A model generated the notes under the pieces. The model was not told the origin of the DNA, did no database searches, and saw only the letters and a list, made by a program, of their open reading frames with translations. A stretch of 64,000 nucleotides of DNA from Nordella sp. HKS 07 (GTDB taxonomy: Bacteria; Pseudomonadota; Alphaproteobacteria; Rhizobiales; Aestuariivirgaceae): NCBI RefSeq assembly GCF_011046735.1, contig NZ_CP049258.1, positions 3,614,001-3,678,000 on the forward strand, read 5' to 3'. Position numbers and translations under genes: made by a program. Within the stretch, counting starts at the first letter, position 1. Each line of letters starts with the position of its first letter. Shown one piece after another: positions 15,140 to 23,701 of this stretch.

Positions 15140-17670
15140 GATGCGGGCAGCTTCTGCTTGATCTCGAAGAAGCCGGCCCACGCATCGCGTCGGCGGTGGC
15201 TCAGCCGCTGGCGAAGATTGTCGATGGTAAAATGGTTGGCGCGGATGCCGGTCTCGAGCTCCTTCCAGGTGAGCGGCACCGAGACCGCCGCACCTGTCCG
15301 TGCCCGTGTCGAATAGGCCGCCACCGCGGTCGCGCCCCGCCCGTTGCGCAGATAATCGACGAAGATGCGGCCCTTGCGCCGCGCCTTGGTCATCACCGCC
15401 AGATATTTGCGGGGATTATCCGCCGCCATCGCCTCGGCGAGCTTTCGGGTGAACTCCTTCGCCGCTTCCCAATCGGCTCTGGGGGTGAGCGGGCTCACCA
15501 CATGCAGACCCTTGCCGCCGGTCGTCTTGACAAAGCTCTCCAGACCGACCGCCTTGAGGCGTTGCTTGACCTCGAGGGCGCCGGCAATGACGTCTTCCCA
15601 GGCAACATCTTCGCCGGGATCGAGATCGAAGATGATGCGATCCGGCTTTTCGAGCGTTTCGACGCGCGAGCCCCAGGGATGGATCTCCAGCACATTGGCC
15701 TGCACCAGTGCTATCAGCCCGTCGAGATCGCGAATGGCGAGCATCGGCTCGGCCTCGCCGACATCGATGGGCAGGAGCGCCTTGTCGGCGCCGTCCCAGA
15801 CATGCTTGGCATAGAAGCAGGATTTTCCGACGCCGCCCGGACAGCGCACGAGACTCAACACCCGCCCGGTGATATGCGGCAGGATCCACTCGGCGATGTC
15901 GCTGTAGAACTCGGCGAGCCCTTGCTTGGTGATGCCGTCGTCGGGCCAGAGGATGCGGTCGGGATGGGTCAACCGGACGTCGCTCGTTGCACGCTTTGCC
16001 TGTTTCATCGTCTTGCCCTGCGGAATTTCCAGCGTGACCTCATGCGGTGCCTTGTCTTCGCGCAGGCCCTTGAAGGCGGCCTGGCGCAGAAGCTTTTCGG
16101 GGCTCCAGCCTCTGAACTGAATGTCGGCCACGAATCTTGGCTCGACCCAGCGCACATTCTGCAGCGACGCCTTGTCTACTGGCCGCTTGAATGGAGGCTG
16201 CTTCGTTTCGATCGTCGCAAGCCCGCTTCTGAGCGCCAATGCGGTCTCGTCGGTGAAACCGGTGCCGGCGCGCCCGGCATGGACAAGCTCTTTGCCCTCA
16301 TAGAAACCCAGAATCAGCGAGCCGACCGCCTGCCGCGAGGTGGAGGAGGGCACATAGCCGATGATGACGAATTCCTGGCTCAACGCGCATTTGCTCTTGA
16401 TCCAGCTTTCGTTGCGGCCGTTGCGATAGGGCGCGTCGGCCCGCTTCGAGACGAGGCCTTCGAGCCCCATCCGGCAGGCATGGGCGAAAATGGTGCGGCT
16501 GTCGCCCTCATCCATATGCGCGCTGTAGCGCAGAGGCGAAGTCGCGGGAATGGCGCGGCACAGCGTCTCGAGCGCCGCCTTTCGGTCCTTCAGAGCCACT
16601 TTGGTGAGGTTGACGCCCTCGCAATAGAGGAGATCGAACAGGAAATAGGCGAGACGATCGCGCCGCCCGTTCTTGAGATCACTCTGCAGCGCGGCGAAAG
16701 TGGACACGCCATTGTCTTCCTGCGCGACGATCTCGCCGTCGAGCAGGCCTGAGCTCAGCGGCAGTTGTGTGAGGGCCTTGGCGATGGTGGGGAAGCGCTT
16801 TGTCCAGTCGAGTCCGGTGCGCGTGAGGAGCTTGACCTTGCCGCCGTCGATCCTGGCCTGCATGCGATAGCCGTCATGTTTGATCTCGTGCAGCCACCCC
16901 TTGCCATTGGGCGGTCCATCCCGCTCTTCGGCCAAGGCGGGTTCGATGAACACTGGCAGAATGGTCTTCCTGGCGCCTTCGAGCCTGCTGTAATCCGAGG
17001 CCTTCGAGCCGGTGGCGCGCCTGATCTTCTCGCGCGCTCTATGATCGGGACGGACCTCATTGCGCCGCGCCAGATCCTCATTGGTGAGACCGGAAATGAC
17101 GGAAGTGAGCTCGGTCGCCACCGGTTCCGGGTCGGCCGCGCCGATGGAATAGTCGTCGTCGCCCTTGAACAGCAGCCATTGGTCCTTCGCTTCGCCGGGC
17201 TTTCGTTTCATGCGCACCAGATGCCAGTGGCCTTTCAGTCTTTCGCCGTTGAGCGCAAAGATGAGCTTGCCCTTCTTCAGGCCTTCGCGCGGGTCGCCCT
17301 GGGCGAGCCAAGTGCCTCTGTCCCACACGATCATCGTGCCGCCGCCATATTCGCCCTTGGGAATGGTGCCTTCCCAGGTCAGATAGTCGAGCGGATGATC
17401 CTCGGTCTCGACTGCCAGCCGCTTGACGCCCGGTACCATGCTAATGCCCCTGGCGACGGCCCAGCTCTTGAGCACACCATCGAGTTCCAATCGCAGATCG
17501 AAATGGAGACGGCGCGCCTCATGTCGCTGCACCGCAAATCGCCAAGCCTTCTCGCGCTTGATCTTGGCATGCGGCTCCGTTGTCTTGGTGAAATCGCGCT
17601 TGGCTCGATAAGGATCGAGGCGCCCGGCGGTTTTCTTGGCTTTCCTATCCTGCGAGCGTTGCGCCGGCAT
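15136..17670 (-). CDS. ligD: Multifunctional ATP-dependent DNA ligase LigD
   Basis: An 844-aa NHEJ enzyme with domain order phosphoesterase-ligase-polymerase. The PE domain (about 35-180) shows RHEARRLHFDLR and EDHPLDY. The ligase domain has the nucleotidyl lysine K264 in EIKHDGYRM, with DGEIV and the C-terminal OB-fold region ending near 530. The POL primase domain (about 560-840) carries IFDLDPGEDV (DxD) and KTTGGKGLHV. It repairs double-strand breaks with Ku, whose gene ends 7 bp upstream on the same strand. Confidence 0.97.
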   Translation of the reverse strand: MPAQRSQDRKAKKTAGRLDPYRAKRDFTKTTEPHAKIKREKAWRFAVQRHEARRLHFDLRLELDGVLKSWAVARGISMVPGVKRLAVETEDHPLDYLTWEGTIPKGEYGGGTMIVWDRGTWLAQGDPREGLKKGKLIFALNGERLKGHWHLVRMKRKPGEAKDQWLLFKGDDDYSIGAADPEPVATELTSVISGLTNEDLARRNEVRPDHRAREKIRRATGSKASDYSRLEGARKTILPVFIEPALAEERDGPPNGKGWLHEIKHDGYRMQARIDGGKVKLLTRTGLDWTKRFPTIAKALTQLPLSSGLLDGEIVAQEDNGVSTFAALQSDLKNGRRDRLAYFLFDLLYCEGVNLTKVALKDRKAALETLCRAIPATSPLRYSAHMDEGDSRTIFAHACRMGLEGLVSKRADAPYRNGRNESWIKSKCALSQEFVIIGYVPSSTSRQAVGSLILGFYEGKELVHAGRAGTGFTDETALALRSGLATIETKQPPFKRPVDKASLQNVRWVEPRFVADIQFRGWSPEKLLRQAAFKGLREDKAPHEVTLEIPQGKTMKQAKRATSDVRLTHPDRILWPDDGITKQGLAEFYSDIAEWILPHITGRVLSLVRCPGGVGKSCFYAKHVWDGADKALLPIDVGEAEPMLAIRDLDGLIALVQANVLEIHPWGSRVETLEKPDRIIFDLDPGEDVAWEDVIAGALEVKQRLKAVGLESFVKTTGGKGLHVVSPLTPRADWEAAKEFTRKLAEAMAADNPRKYLAVMTKARRKGRIFVDYLRNGRGATAVAAYSTRARTGAAVSVPLTWKELETGIRANHFTIDNLRQRLSHRRRDAWAGFFEIKQKLPAS

Positions 17671-17677
17671 TCATGCG

Positions 17678-18547
17678 CTAACGGCGCCCGCCGCCGGCCT
17701 TCTTTTTCGCCGAGGACTTCTGGCCGCCACCCTTCGCCACATCGCCGGCCGGCTTCGCCACCTTATCGTCCTTCACGCTGCGCCGGAGCGCATCCATGAG
17801 ATCGACGACATTGCTGCCGGAGGGACGCTCATCCTTGCCGACGACGATCTTGTGTCCAAGGGCCTTTTCCCGCACCAGCTCCTGGAGTTTCGCCGCATAA
17901 TGGTTCTTGTATTGCTCCGGCTTGAAGGCCGATGCCTTGCGGCCGATCAATTCGCCCGCGAGCGTCACCATCTCGGCGTCGAGCTTCTGATCGGGCAAGT
18001 CGGAAAAATACTGCCCGGCCGATCTGATCTCATTGGCGTAGCGCATCACATGCATGCCGAGGCCCTTATCGAGAGGACCGACGGCCACGAGATACTCGCG
18101 TCCCGACATGGTAACCTGGCCGACGCCCAGCTTGCCGCTCTTCTTGAGCGCGTCGCGGATGACGAGATAGCCTTCGACCGCATGCTCGTCGACCGGCACG
18201 ATGTAATAGGGACGCTCGAAATAGCGCGGGTCGATTTCATTGGCGTCGACGAACAGCTGCAGATCGAGCGTCTTCTTGCTTTCGAGCTTGATCGCCTCGA
18301 GCTCCTCCGGCTCAAGTGTCACGTAGGTGTCTTCATCGACCTCATAGGCCTTGACGATATCGGCATTGTCGATGGGGCCGATGCCTTTCACCGTCTTGGT
18401 GTAGTTGATCCTCTTGCCGGTCGGCTTATGGATCTGATTGAATTTGATTTCCGAGGTCGTATCGACCGCGTTGTAGACGGCCACACCGATGGAGACGAGC
18501 GAGAGACGGAGGAAGCCTTTCCAATAGGCACGGCCGGGAACTGCCAT
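17678..18547 (-). CDS. ku: Non-homologous end joining protein Ku
   Basis: A 289-aa protein starting MAVPGRAYWKGFLRLSLVSIGVAVYNA, the conserved opening of bacterial Ku. The beta-barrel core includes IHKPTGKRINYTKTV and YYIVPVDEHAVEGYLVIRDAL, and there is a Lys-rich C-terminal tail (GGGQKSSAKKKAGGGRR) as in rhizobial Ku. It forms a dimeric ring on DNA ends and recruits LigD; ku-ligD is an evident operon. A GGAAC at 18602-18606 on this strand lacks a convincing EcfG -10, so stress control is uncertain. Confidence 0.96.
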   Translation of the reverse strand: MAVPGRAYWKGFLRLSLVSIGVAVYNAVDTTSEIKFNQIHKPTGKRINYTKTVKGIGPIDNADIVKAYEVDEDTYVTLEPEELEAIKLESKKTLDLQLFVDANEIDPRYFERPYYIVPVDEHAVEGYLVIRDALKKSGKLGVGQVTMSGREYLVAVGPLDKGLGMHVMRYANEIRSAGQYFSDLPDQKLDAEMVTLAGELIGRKASAFKPEQYKNHYAAKLQELVREKALGHKIVVGKDERPSGSNVVDLMDALRRSVKDDKVAKPAGDVAKGGGQKSSAKKKAGGGRR

Positions 18548-18671
18548 GATACTCACCACTGACCAATCGACTTCTCCTCAAAGTGTATCGCTAGCATTAA
18601 GGTTCCTCTACGGAAACAAACCGGAAACGCAATAGGCGGTTACCAAATTACTTCCACAACATATGGATGAT

Positions 18672-18696
18672 GGAACTTGCATGCCGTTGCGACATT
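18672..18696 (+). promoter_or_regulatory. EcfG-like promoter candidate before the secreted 341-aa protein
   Basis: GGAAC (18672-18676), 16 nt, CATT (18693-18696); one mismatch to consensus. It lies 62 bp before the ATG at 18758. Confidence 0.45.
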
Positions 18697-18757
18697 GATT
18701 GCAATAGTGGAGATGTAGCTCACCCGCCGCCATCGTCCGTTGAAAGGTAAGACACCG

Positions 18758-19780
18758 ATGCCCCTCTATCGTCTCGCTCTCGGCTGCGCCGCGCTTGTCA
18801 TCGTCTCTGGCCTGCACGCTCCTCCCGCCCGCGCCGATATGTTGGGCGATATAGGGACGGGAGCCCGCAAGACCGGCCAGGCGATTGAGCGTGGCGCGAC
18901 AAAGGCCGGCCGCGCGGTCAAGGAAGGTGTCGAGGATGCCGGAGAGGCGATCGGCCGTGGCGCCCGCAGGCTCGGCCGTGATCTGGAGCGCGGTTATTGC
19001 GAGGTCACTTCCGACCGGGACTGCCACGTCAATGCCCGGGTTGGGCGCGACAAGCAGGGCCCTTATGCCTATGATCCCAAGAAACCCGCCAAGAAATATC
19101 GCGGTGACGAAACCGATCAGGCGCTTTCCGACCGCGACAGGCAATTAAGTGGCTTCGCCGCCTATGTGAAGAACAAGGACTTGACCGAAGCCGAGACCGA
19201 CGATCGCGACGTACACGGTTTCCGGATTTTCCTGGCGCCCAATTCCAGACTGGGTGTGCCCTTTCCCGATGCGGACAAGGATCTGAAGCCGCCCACCAAG
19301 ACCGGCGAGATCAGGCCGTGCTGCCAGAAGGGTGGTGGTGGACCCTTCCTGACCGACCGGCTCGACAAGACCGGGCTCGTCTTTGCCGGCGGCACCGAAT
19401 ATCTGACCAAGGTGGACGAGCCGATCTATGCGACGATCGACGGCTGGGTGGAGAAGGAGCAGGATCCGCGCAATGGTCTAACCGGGCTGGTTCTTCGCAA
19501 TGAGAAGGACTACCGCTCGACCATCTCGTTCGTCCGGCTGACGCCAGAAGTCGAGCAGGCGCTCAAAGCTGGCACCCGCTACAATGTCAAGGCGGGTGAG
19601 ACGATCATCGGCCATGCCCAGGATGTGCACCCGGCCTATCCGCCCGAAGTGCCGAACCATGTCTATGTCGCCATGACGGATCCCAAAGGAAATCCAATCG
19701 ATCCGGCGGGAAAGATCACAGCGAAGCGCGTGCCGAAATCGATCCCTGCGAAGTCGCCCGAAACCGCGGCCAAGCCCTGA
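18758..19780 (+). CDS. Secreted protein with a degenerate M23 (LytM-like) fold
   Basis: About 340 aa. A Sec signal peptide (MPLYRLALGCAALVIVSGLHAPPARA) is followed by an Ala/Gly-rich amphipathic repeat region (GARKTGQAIERGATKAGRAVKEGVEDAG). A C-terminal domain reads like an M23 peptidase fold (DEPIYATIDGWVEKEQD, then YNVKAGETIIGHAQ and NHVYVAMTDPKGNPIDP). The zinc-binding HxxxD and HxH motifs are missing or incomplete; only one His of the last motif remains. It is probably a non-catalytic peptidoglycan-associated protein. The family assignment is by pattern only. Confidence 0.6.
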   Translation: MPLYRLALGCAALVIVSGLHAPPARADMLGDIGTGARKTGQAIERGATKAGRAVKEGVEDAGEAIGRGARRLGRDLERGYCEVTSDRDCHVNARVGRDKQGPYAYDPKKPAKKYRGDETDQALSDRDRQLSGFAAYVKNKDLTEAETDDRDVHGFRIFLAPNSRLGVPFPDADKDLKPPTKTGEIRPCCQKGGGGPFLTDRLDKTGLVFAGGTEYLTKVDEPIYATIDGWVEKEQDPRNGLTGLVLRNEKDYRSTISFVRLTPEVEQALKAGTRYNVKAGETIIGHAQDVHPAYPPEVPNHVYVAMTDPKGNPIDPAGKITAKRVPKSIPAKSPETAAKP

Positions 19781-19840
19781 TAGCGACCAACTTTAAGCCC
19801 TTGCTAAGCGCTGACAAAGTCGCTCTGCTGGAGAAGGGTA

Positions 19841-20941
19841 TTGCCAGGGGCGAGGCGGACTGAGGTGAAGGGACGGAACTGGAGCCGCGTGACGCGTCGC
19901 GGCTTCCTCATAGGTGCGTCGAGCTTGCTGGCGAGCGGAGGCTCTCCTGCCCGCGCCGCGAAGCCGTTGTCAGCAAAAGCAATCGCCACTCTGCTGCGCA
20001 AATACAATGTCCCCGCCGTGAGCTTCGCGACCTTCGAAGGTGATCGCATCAAGCTCCAGGCGGCCTATGGAGAGCGGCAGGTCGACAGCACCAAGGTGAC
20101 GCCCGAGACGCGGTTTCAGGCGGCCTCTCTCAGCAAGACCGCCAATGCGCTTTGCGTCCTGAGCCTGGTGCGCGACGGAAAGCTCAATCTCGATGACCCT
20201 GTGAACAAGCACTTGTCCGGTTGGCGGCTCACCGGCGAGGCGTCGGACAAGGTCACCATAAGGATGCTGCTGTCGCATACCGGCGGCACCACGGTTGCGG
20301 GCTTTCCGGGATATCAAAGAGATGACGTTATCCCACGGCTGGATGAGATTCTTGACGGCGTTGCCCCGGCAAACACGGAACGGATCAAAGTGATAGCGCC
20401 GCCCGGCGCCTATCGCTATTCGGGCGGCGGTGTCATCATTCTGCAGAAGCTTGCCTCGGATATGGAAGGAGCGCCCTATGATGAAATCGTCGAGCGGCGC
20501 GTCCTCCAGCCTCTCGGCATGTCGAACTCGAGCATGCGGCAACCCTTGCAGTCGATCAAAGGCAAGCTCGCCTCGGGCCACACGATCGATGGCGATGTCA
20601 TCCGCATGGACTACTTCATCTATCCCGAGATGGCGGCGGCCGGCCTGTGGTCGACGCCGGGCGACCTCGCGCGCATGCTGATGATGATGCTGGACTCCGC
20701 CGAAGGCCGGCCGGGTGCCTTCCTGCCTCAGGATCTGGCGCGCCAGATGATGACGGCCGTGCATGCGGACGCGGGGCTCGGCGTTTTCATCAGCCCCAAG
20801 GGATTGGTCCATCATGACGGCGCCAACTGGGGCTTTCGCGCGGTTTACTTCGTCGACCCGAAATCCCGGCGCGGCAAGATCGTGATGGCCAACGGCCAGC
20901 GCGGCGACATGGTCTATAATGAGCTGCTGAAACACCTATGA
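19841..20941 (+). CDS. Exported serine hydrolase, beta-lactamase/S12 family
   Basis: About 350-366 aa. A twin-arginine-like leader TRRGFLIGASSLLASGGSPARA precedes a penicillin-binding fold with SxxK (SLSK, nucleophile about S96), the YSG motif (AYRYSGGG) and the third motif HDGANWGFR. Such enzymes are esterases or peptidases more often than true beta-lactamases. The TTG at 19841 has GGAGAAGG upstream; a GTG at 19889 preceded by GGAG would start exactly at the Tat motif and is an equally good start. Confidence 0.82.
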   Translation: MPGARRTEVKGRNWSRVTRRGFLIGASSLLASGGSPARAAKPLSAKAIATLLRKYNVPAVSFATFEGDRIKLQAAYGERQVDSTKVTPETRFQAASLSKTANALCVLSLVRDGKLNLDDPVNKHLSGWRLTGEASDKVTIRMLLSHTGGTTVAGFPGYQRDDVIPRLDEILDGVAPANTERIKVIAPPGAYRYSGGGVIILQKLASDMEGAPYDEIVERRVLQPLGMSNSSMRQPLQSIKGKLASGHTIDGDVIRMDYFIYPEMAAAGLWSTPGDLARMLMMMLDSAEGRPGAFLPQDLARQMMTAVHADAGLGVFISPKGLVHHDGANWGFRAVYFVDPKSRRGKIVMANGQRGDMVYNELLKHL

Positions 20942-21031
20942 ACCCCGGGTTGCGATAGGTTTTGCTTTCGCGAGCCGAGTTCGTGTACATGGCTCCTATG
21001 CGCAACAAGCCAGTATGCCAGCGGACAGGTG

Positions 21032-23146
21032 ATGGTTCAGGTTACCACTGCCCCGGCTGATGATCCCCTGCAGGCAACCTCGACATCCTGCGACAAGGAA
21101 CCGATCCATATCCCTGGTTCCATTCAGCCCCACGGCCTGCTCCTCATCGCCGACGGCGCAACGCTGCGGATCGTTGGCGGTGCCGGGCGGATCGAGGAAA
21201 GACTCGCGCGCGATTGGCTTGAGCGTCCGCTGGCAGACGTCATCGGACAGGGAGGCGTCGATATCCTGCGTGCCCAAATGGGCAGGCCTGCGTCCTTACA
21301 CCGGCTGCCGGAAGCCGCGGGCGAGCGCGAGCCATTTGATGTGTCCTTCCAGCAGGCCGGGAACCTGATCCTCGTCGAGCTTGAGCCGGTCGACGAGAAT
21401 GCGGGGCTTCTGACCCCGACACTTGAATGGCTCAATGAAAGCGCCGCCGCCTTTGAAGAGGCCGAGAATCTGACGGCTCTCTGCGCCACGGCCGCCGAGA
21501 TCTTCCGCTCCCTGACCGGTTTCGACCGTGTAATGGTCTACCGCTTCCTGGAGGATGGAACCGGAACAGTAGTGGGCGAAGCGCGTGACCCGAAGCTCTC
21601 GACCTTTCTCAATCACCGCTTCCCGGCGACGGACATCCCGGCCCAGGCGCGCGCGCTCTATGTTCGCAATCGCGTGCGCTGCATCCCGGATGTGAACTAC
21701 ACGCCGCAACCTCTGCGGCCGGCTTCCGCCGGCCTTGCCGCGACCGATCTGAGCGATGTGGCTTTGCGCAGCGTCTCGCCCATTCACATTCAGTACCTGC
21801 GCAATATGAAGCTTGCCGCTTCCGCCTCGATCTCGATCGTCAAGGATGGCGCCCTTTGGGGGTTGATTGCCTGTCATCATCTCACGCCTCGCCGTCTGGG
21901 ATATGAGACGAGACTGATCGCGCGCACCCTGGCGGGTGGGTTGGCGCGCCAGGTCAAGGCGAAGGAGGAGGCCGAAGCCCATCGCGAGCTGGCTCGGCTC
22001 AGGCGGGAAGAGGATGAACTATCTGGGGTTCTTCTCCGATCGTCCCTCGTCCGGTTTTTTGCGGAGGCCGGCGACAGGCTGCGCCGCATTTTTGGCGCGT
22101 CGGGCCTCGCCATCCGTGCCGGAACGGACATTCATCGTTTTGGCATTCTGCCGCCCGATGCGGTGATCCTGGACCTCATCGATGGACTTGCCGCCGATCG
22201 TGATCCGGTCGTCGCCAGTCGGGAGATTCGCAGGAGCTTTCCTTCGACGGCCGCGCACCAGGATAAGGTCAGCGGCCTTCTCGCCTTCGCATTGCCCGGT
22301 AACCGAGACATTTCCCTTCTATGGTTTCGTCCCGAGCAGCTCGAGGAGGTGAACTGGGCCGGCAACCCGCATAAGGCGATACCGGCCGATCCGATGCTGC
22401 CCCTGTCGCCGCGCGCCTCATTCGAATCCTGGACCGAGATCGAACGTGGTCGTTCCAAGCCATGGACGCAGGCGGAGATCGCTGCCGCAATCCGGTTGCG
22501 GCAAATGTTCAATGAGGCCTATCAGCAGGAGGAACTGCGCCGGCTGGTGACCGAAAAGGACTATCTCATCGGCGAGATCAATCATCGCGTCCAGAACAGC
22601 CTGCAGCTTGTGTCCGCCTATCTGAATATGCAGATGCGTTCGACCGACAGCGCCGATGTAACCGTGCATCTCTCCGAAGCGCAAAGGCGGATCGTGGCGG
22701 TCGGCTTGGTCCATAAACGCCTCTACAAGGGCGACCAACCGCAGACCGTCAACCTGGATCAGTATCTGGCCGAGCTCTGCGAGGAGCTCAAAGCATCGAT
22801 GGGGCCTGAGTGGCATGATCAGCTGTCCATGGAGCTGGCGCCGGTCGGTGTTCCCGCCACGCATGCGGTTTCCATAGGCTTGATCCTCACCGAGCTCATC
22901 ATCAACGCACAGAAGTATGCCTATGAAGGCCGACCGGGCCCGATCGCGATCGCGCTTTCCGGCACGGACTCGGGCTATCGTCTGGTCGTCTCTGACCGGG
23001 GCAGGGGCAAACGCGATGCTGCCGGACAGGGATTCGGCTCACGCATGATTGAAGCACTGGCGCAGCGCGTTTCGGGCATACTCGAAATTGGTGACCAGCA
23101 TCCCGGTCTGCGGGCCACGATTACGGTGCCGCTGCCGCCCCGCTGA
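21032..23146 (+). CDS. bphP: Bacteriophytochrome with HisKA_2/HWE histidine kinase output
   Basis: A 704-aa red/far-red photoreceptor kinase. The PAS domain carries the biliverdin-attachment cysteine in TSCDKEPIHIPGSIQPHG (about residue 20). The GAF domain has the DIP motif in FPATDIPAQARALY and the pyrrole-water region SPIHIQYLRNMK. The PHY domain includes the PRxSF tongue (PRASFESW). The output is HisKA_2 (EINHRVQNSLQLVSAYL) plus HATPase (ELIINAQKYAYE). No receiver domain is fused and no response regulator follows. It overlaps the convergent heme oxygenase gene by 26 bp. Confidence 0.94.
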   Translation: MVQVTTAPADDPLQATSTSCDKEPIHIPGSIQPHGLLLIADGATLRIVGGAGRIEERLARDWLERPLADVIGQGGVDILRAQMGRPASLHRLPEAAGEREPFDVSFQQAGNLILVELEPVDENAGLLTPTLEWLNESAAAFEEAENLTALCATAAEIFRSLTGFDRVMVYRFLEDGTGTVVGEARDPKLSTFLNHRFPATDIPAQARALYVRNRVRCIPDVNYTPQPLRPASAGLAATDLSDVALRSVSPIHIQYLRNMKLAASASISIVKDGALWGLIACHHLTPRRLGYETRLIARTLAGGLARQVKAKEEAEAHRELARLRREEDELSGVLLRSSLVRFFAEAGDRLRRIFGASGLAIRAGTDIHRFGILPPDAVILDLIDGLAADRDPVVASREIRRSFPSTAAHQDKVSGLLAFALPGNRDISLLWFRPEQLEEVNWAGNPHKAIPADPMLPLSPRASFESWTEIERGRSKPWTQAEIAAAIRLRQMFNEAYQQEELRRLVTEKDYLIGEINHRVQNSLQLVSAYLNMQMRSTDSADVTVHLSEAQRRIVAVGLVHKRLYKGDQPQTVNLDQYLAELCEELKASMGPEWHDQLSMELAPVGVPATHAVSIGLILTELIINAQKYAYEGRPGPIAIALSGTDSGYRLVVSDRGRGKRDAAGQGFGSRMIEALAQRVSGILEIGDQHPGLRATITVPLPPR

Positions 23147-23693
23147 TCGTGGCCGCCTCGGCAAAGAGGCGAAAGCCGGCGTCAGCGCCGGCGATAAGCG
23201 CGGTCAAGGCTTGCGGATGAGTCTCGGCAAGCTGATTGATGGCGGCGAGCAGGCGCTTCCATTCGCCAGGATGATGACCGTCCGAGAGGAAGGAGATGGG
23301 AAATGCCGGCGCGACGCCGCGAATGAGGAGGCGACCGCCCAATCGCGAGCCTTCCGTGACATAGAGCAGACCGTGGGCTTGCGCGACGGAGCCGTCGACA
23401 TCGATATGCAAGGGGGCGGGCAGGGCCACGCCCAGTTCCCGCAGATCGGCGGCAATCAGCTCGACGCGCGGCCGCCACATCGGAAATGAGGGAAAAGCCG
23501 CCAGCGCACTCTCTGTCGCCGCGACGGCACGATACTGTGCCGTCAGAAAAGCGCCATAAGAGGCGCGGACGGCGAGATCGAAGCGGGAATACAACGCGTC
23601 CACCATATCGTGCTGGGCGCGTGTCTGCGTCCGCAGCTGCGCCGCCGCCGGTTCCCTGTTGGTGTCGTAGATGAAATCCATAGAATCGCTCAC
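23121..23693 (-). CDS. bphO: Biliverdin-producing heme oxygenase
   Basis: A 190-aa HO-fold protein. The proximal heme ligand His is in LRTQTRAQHDMVDALYSRFDL (about residue 28), and the distal-helix glycine region is GLLYVTEGSRLGG. It would cleave heme to biliverdin IX-alpha, CO and iron, supplying the chromophore to the adjacent bacteriophytochrome. It is convergent with and overlaps bphP, unlike the usual bphO-bphP operon. A GTG at 23693 is given; an ATG at 23681 (MDFIYDTN) is also possible, and neither has a clear ribosome site. Confidence 0.88.
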   Translation of the reverse strand: MSDSMDFIYDTNREPAAAQLRTQTRAQHDMVDALYSRFDLAVRASYGAFLTAQYRAVAATESALAAFPSFPMWRPRVELIAADLRELGVALPAPLHIDVDGSVAQAHGLLYVTEGSRLGGRLLIRGVAPAFPISFLSDGHHPGEWKRLLAAINQLAETHPQALTALIAGADAGFRLFAEAATISGAAAAP

Positions 23694-23701
23694 CGGCTGG
23701 T

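Noticed and set aside
15196-16752. 518-codon plus-strand frame
   Set aside because: Antisense shadow of ligD, whose ligase and polymerase motifs are clear.
18582-18606. EcfG promoter for ku-ligD
   Set aside because: GGAAC is present on the minus strand, but the expected -10 reads CACT instead of CGTT; too weak to call.
19841-20941. True class C beta-lactamase
   Set aside because: SxxK and HxG motifs fit the wider S12 family; YSG instead of YSN/YAN and the lack of an AmpR partner make an esterase or peptidase role more likely.
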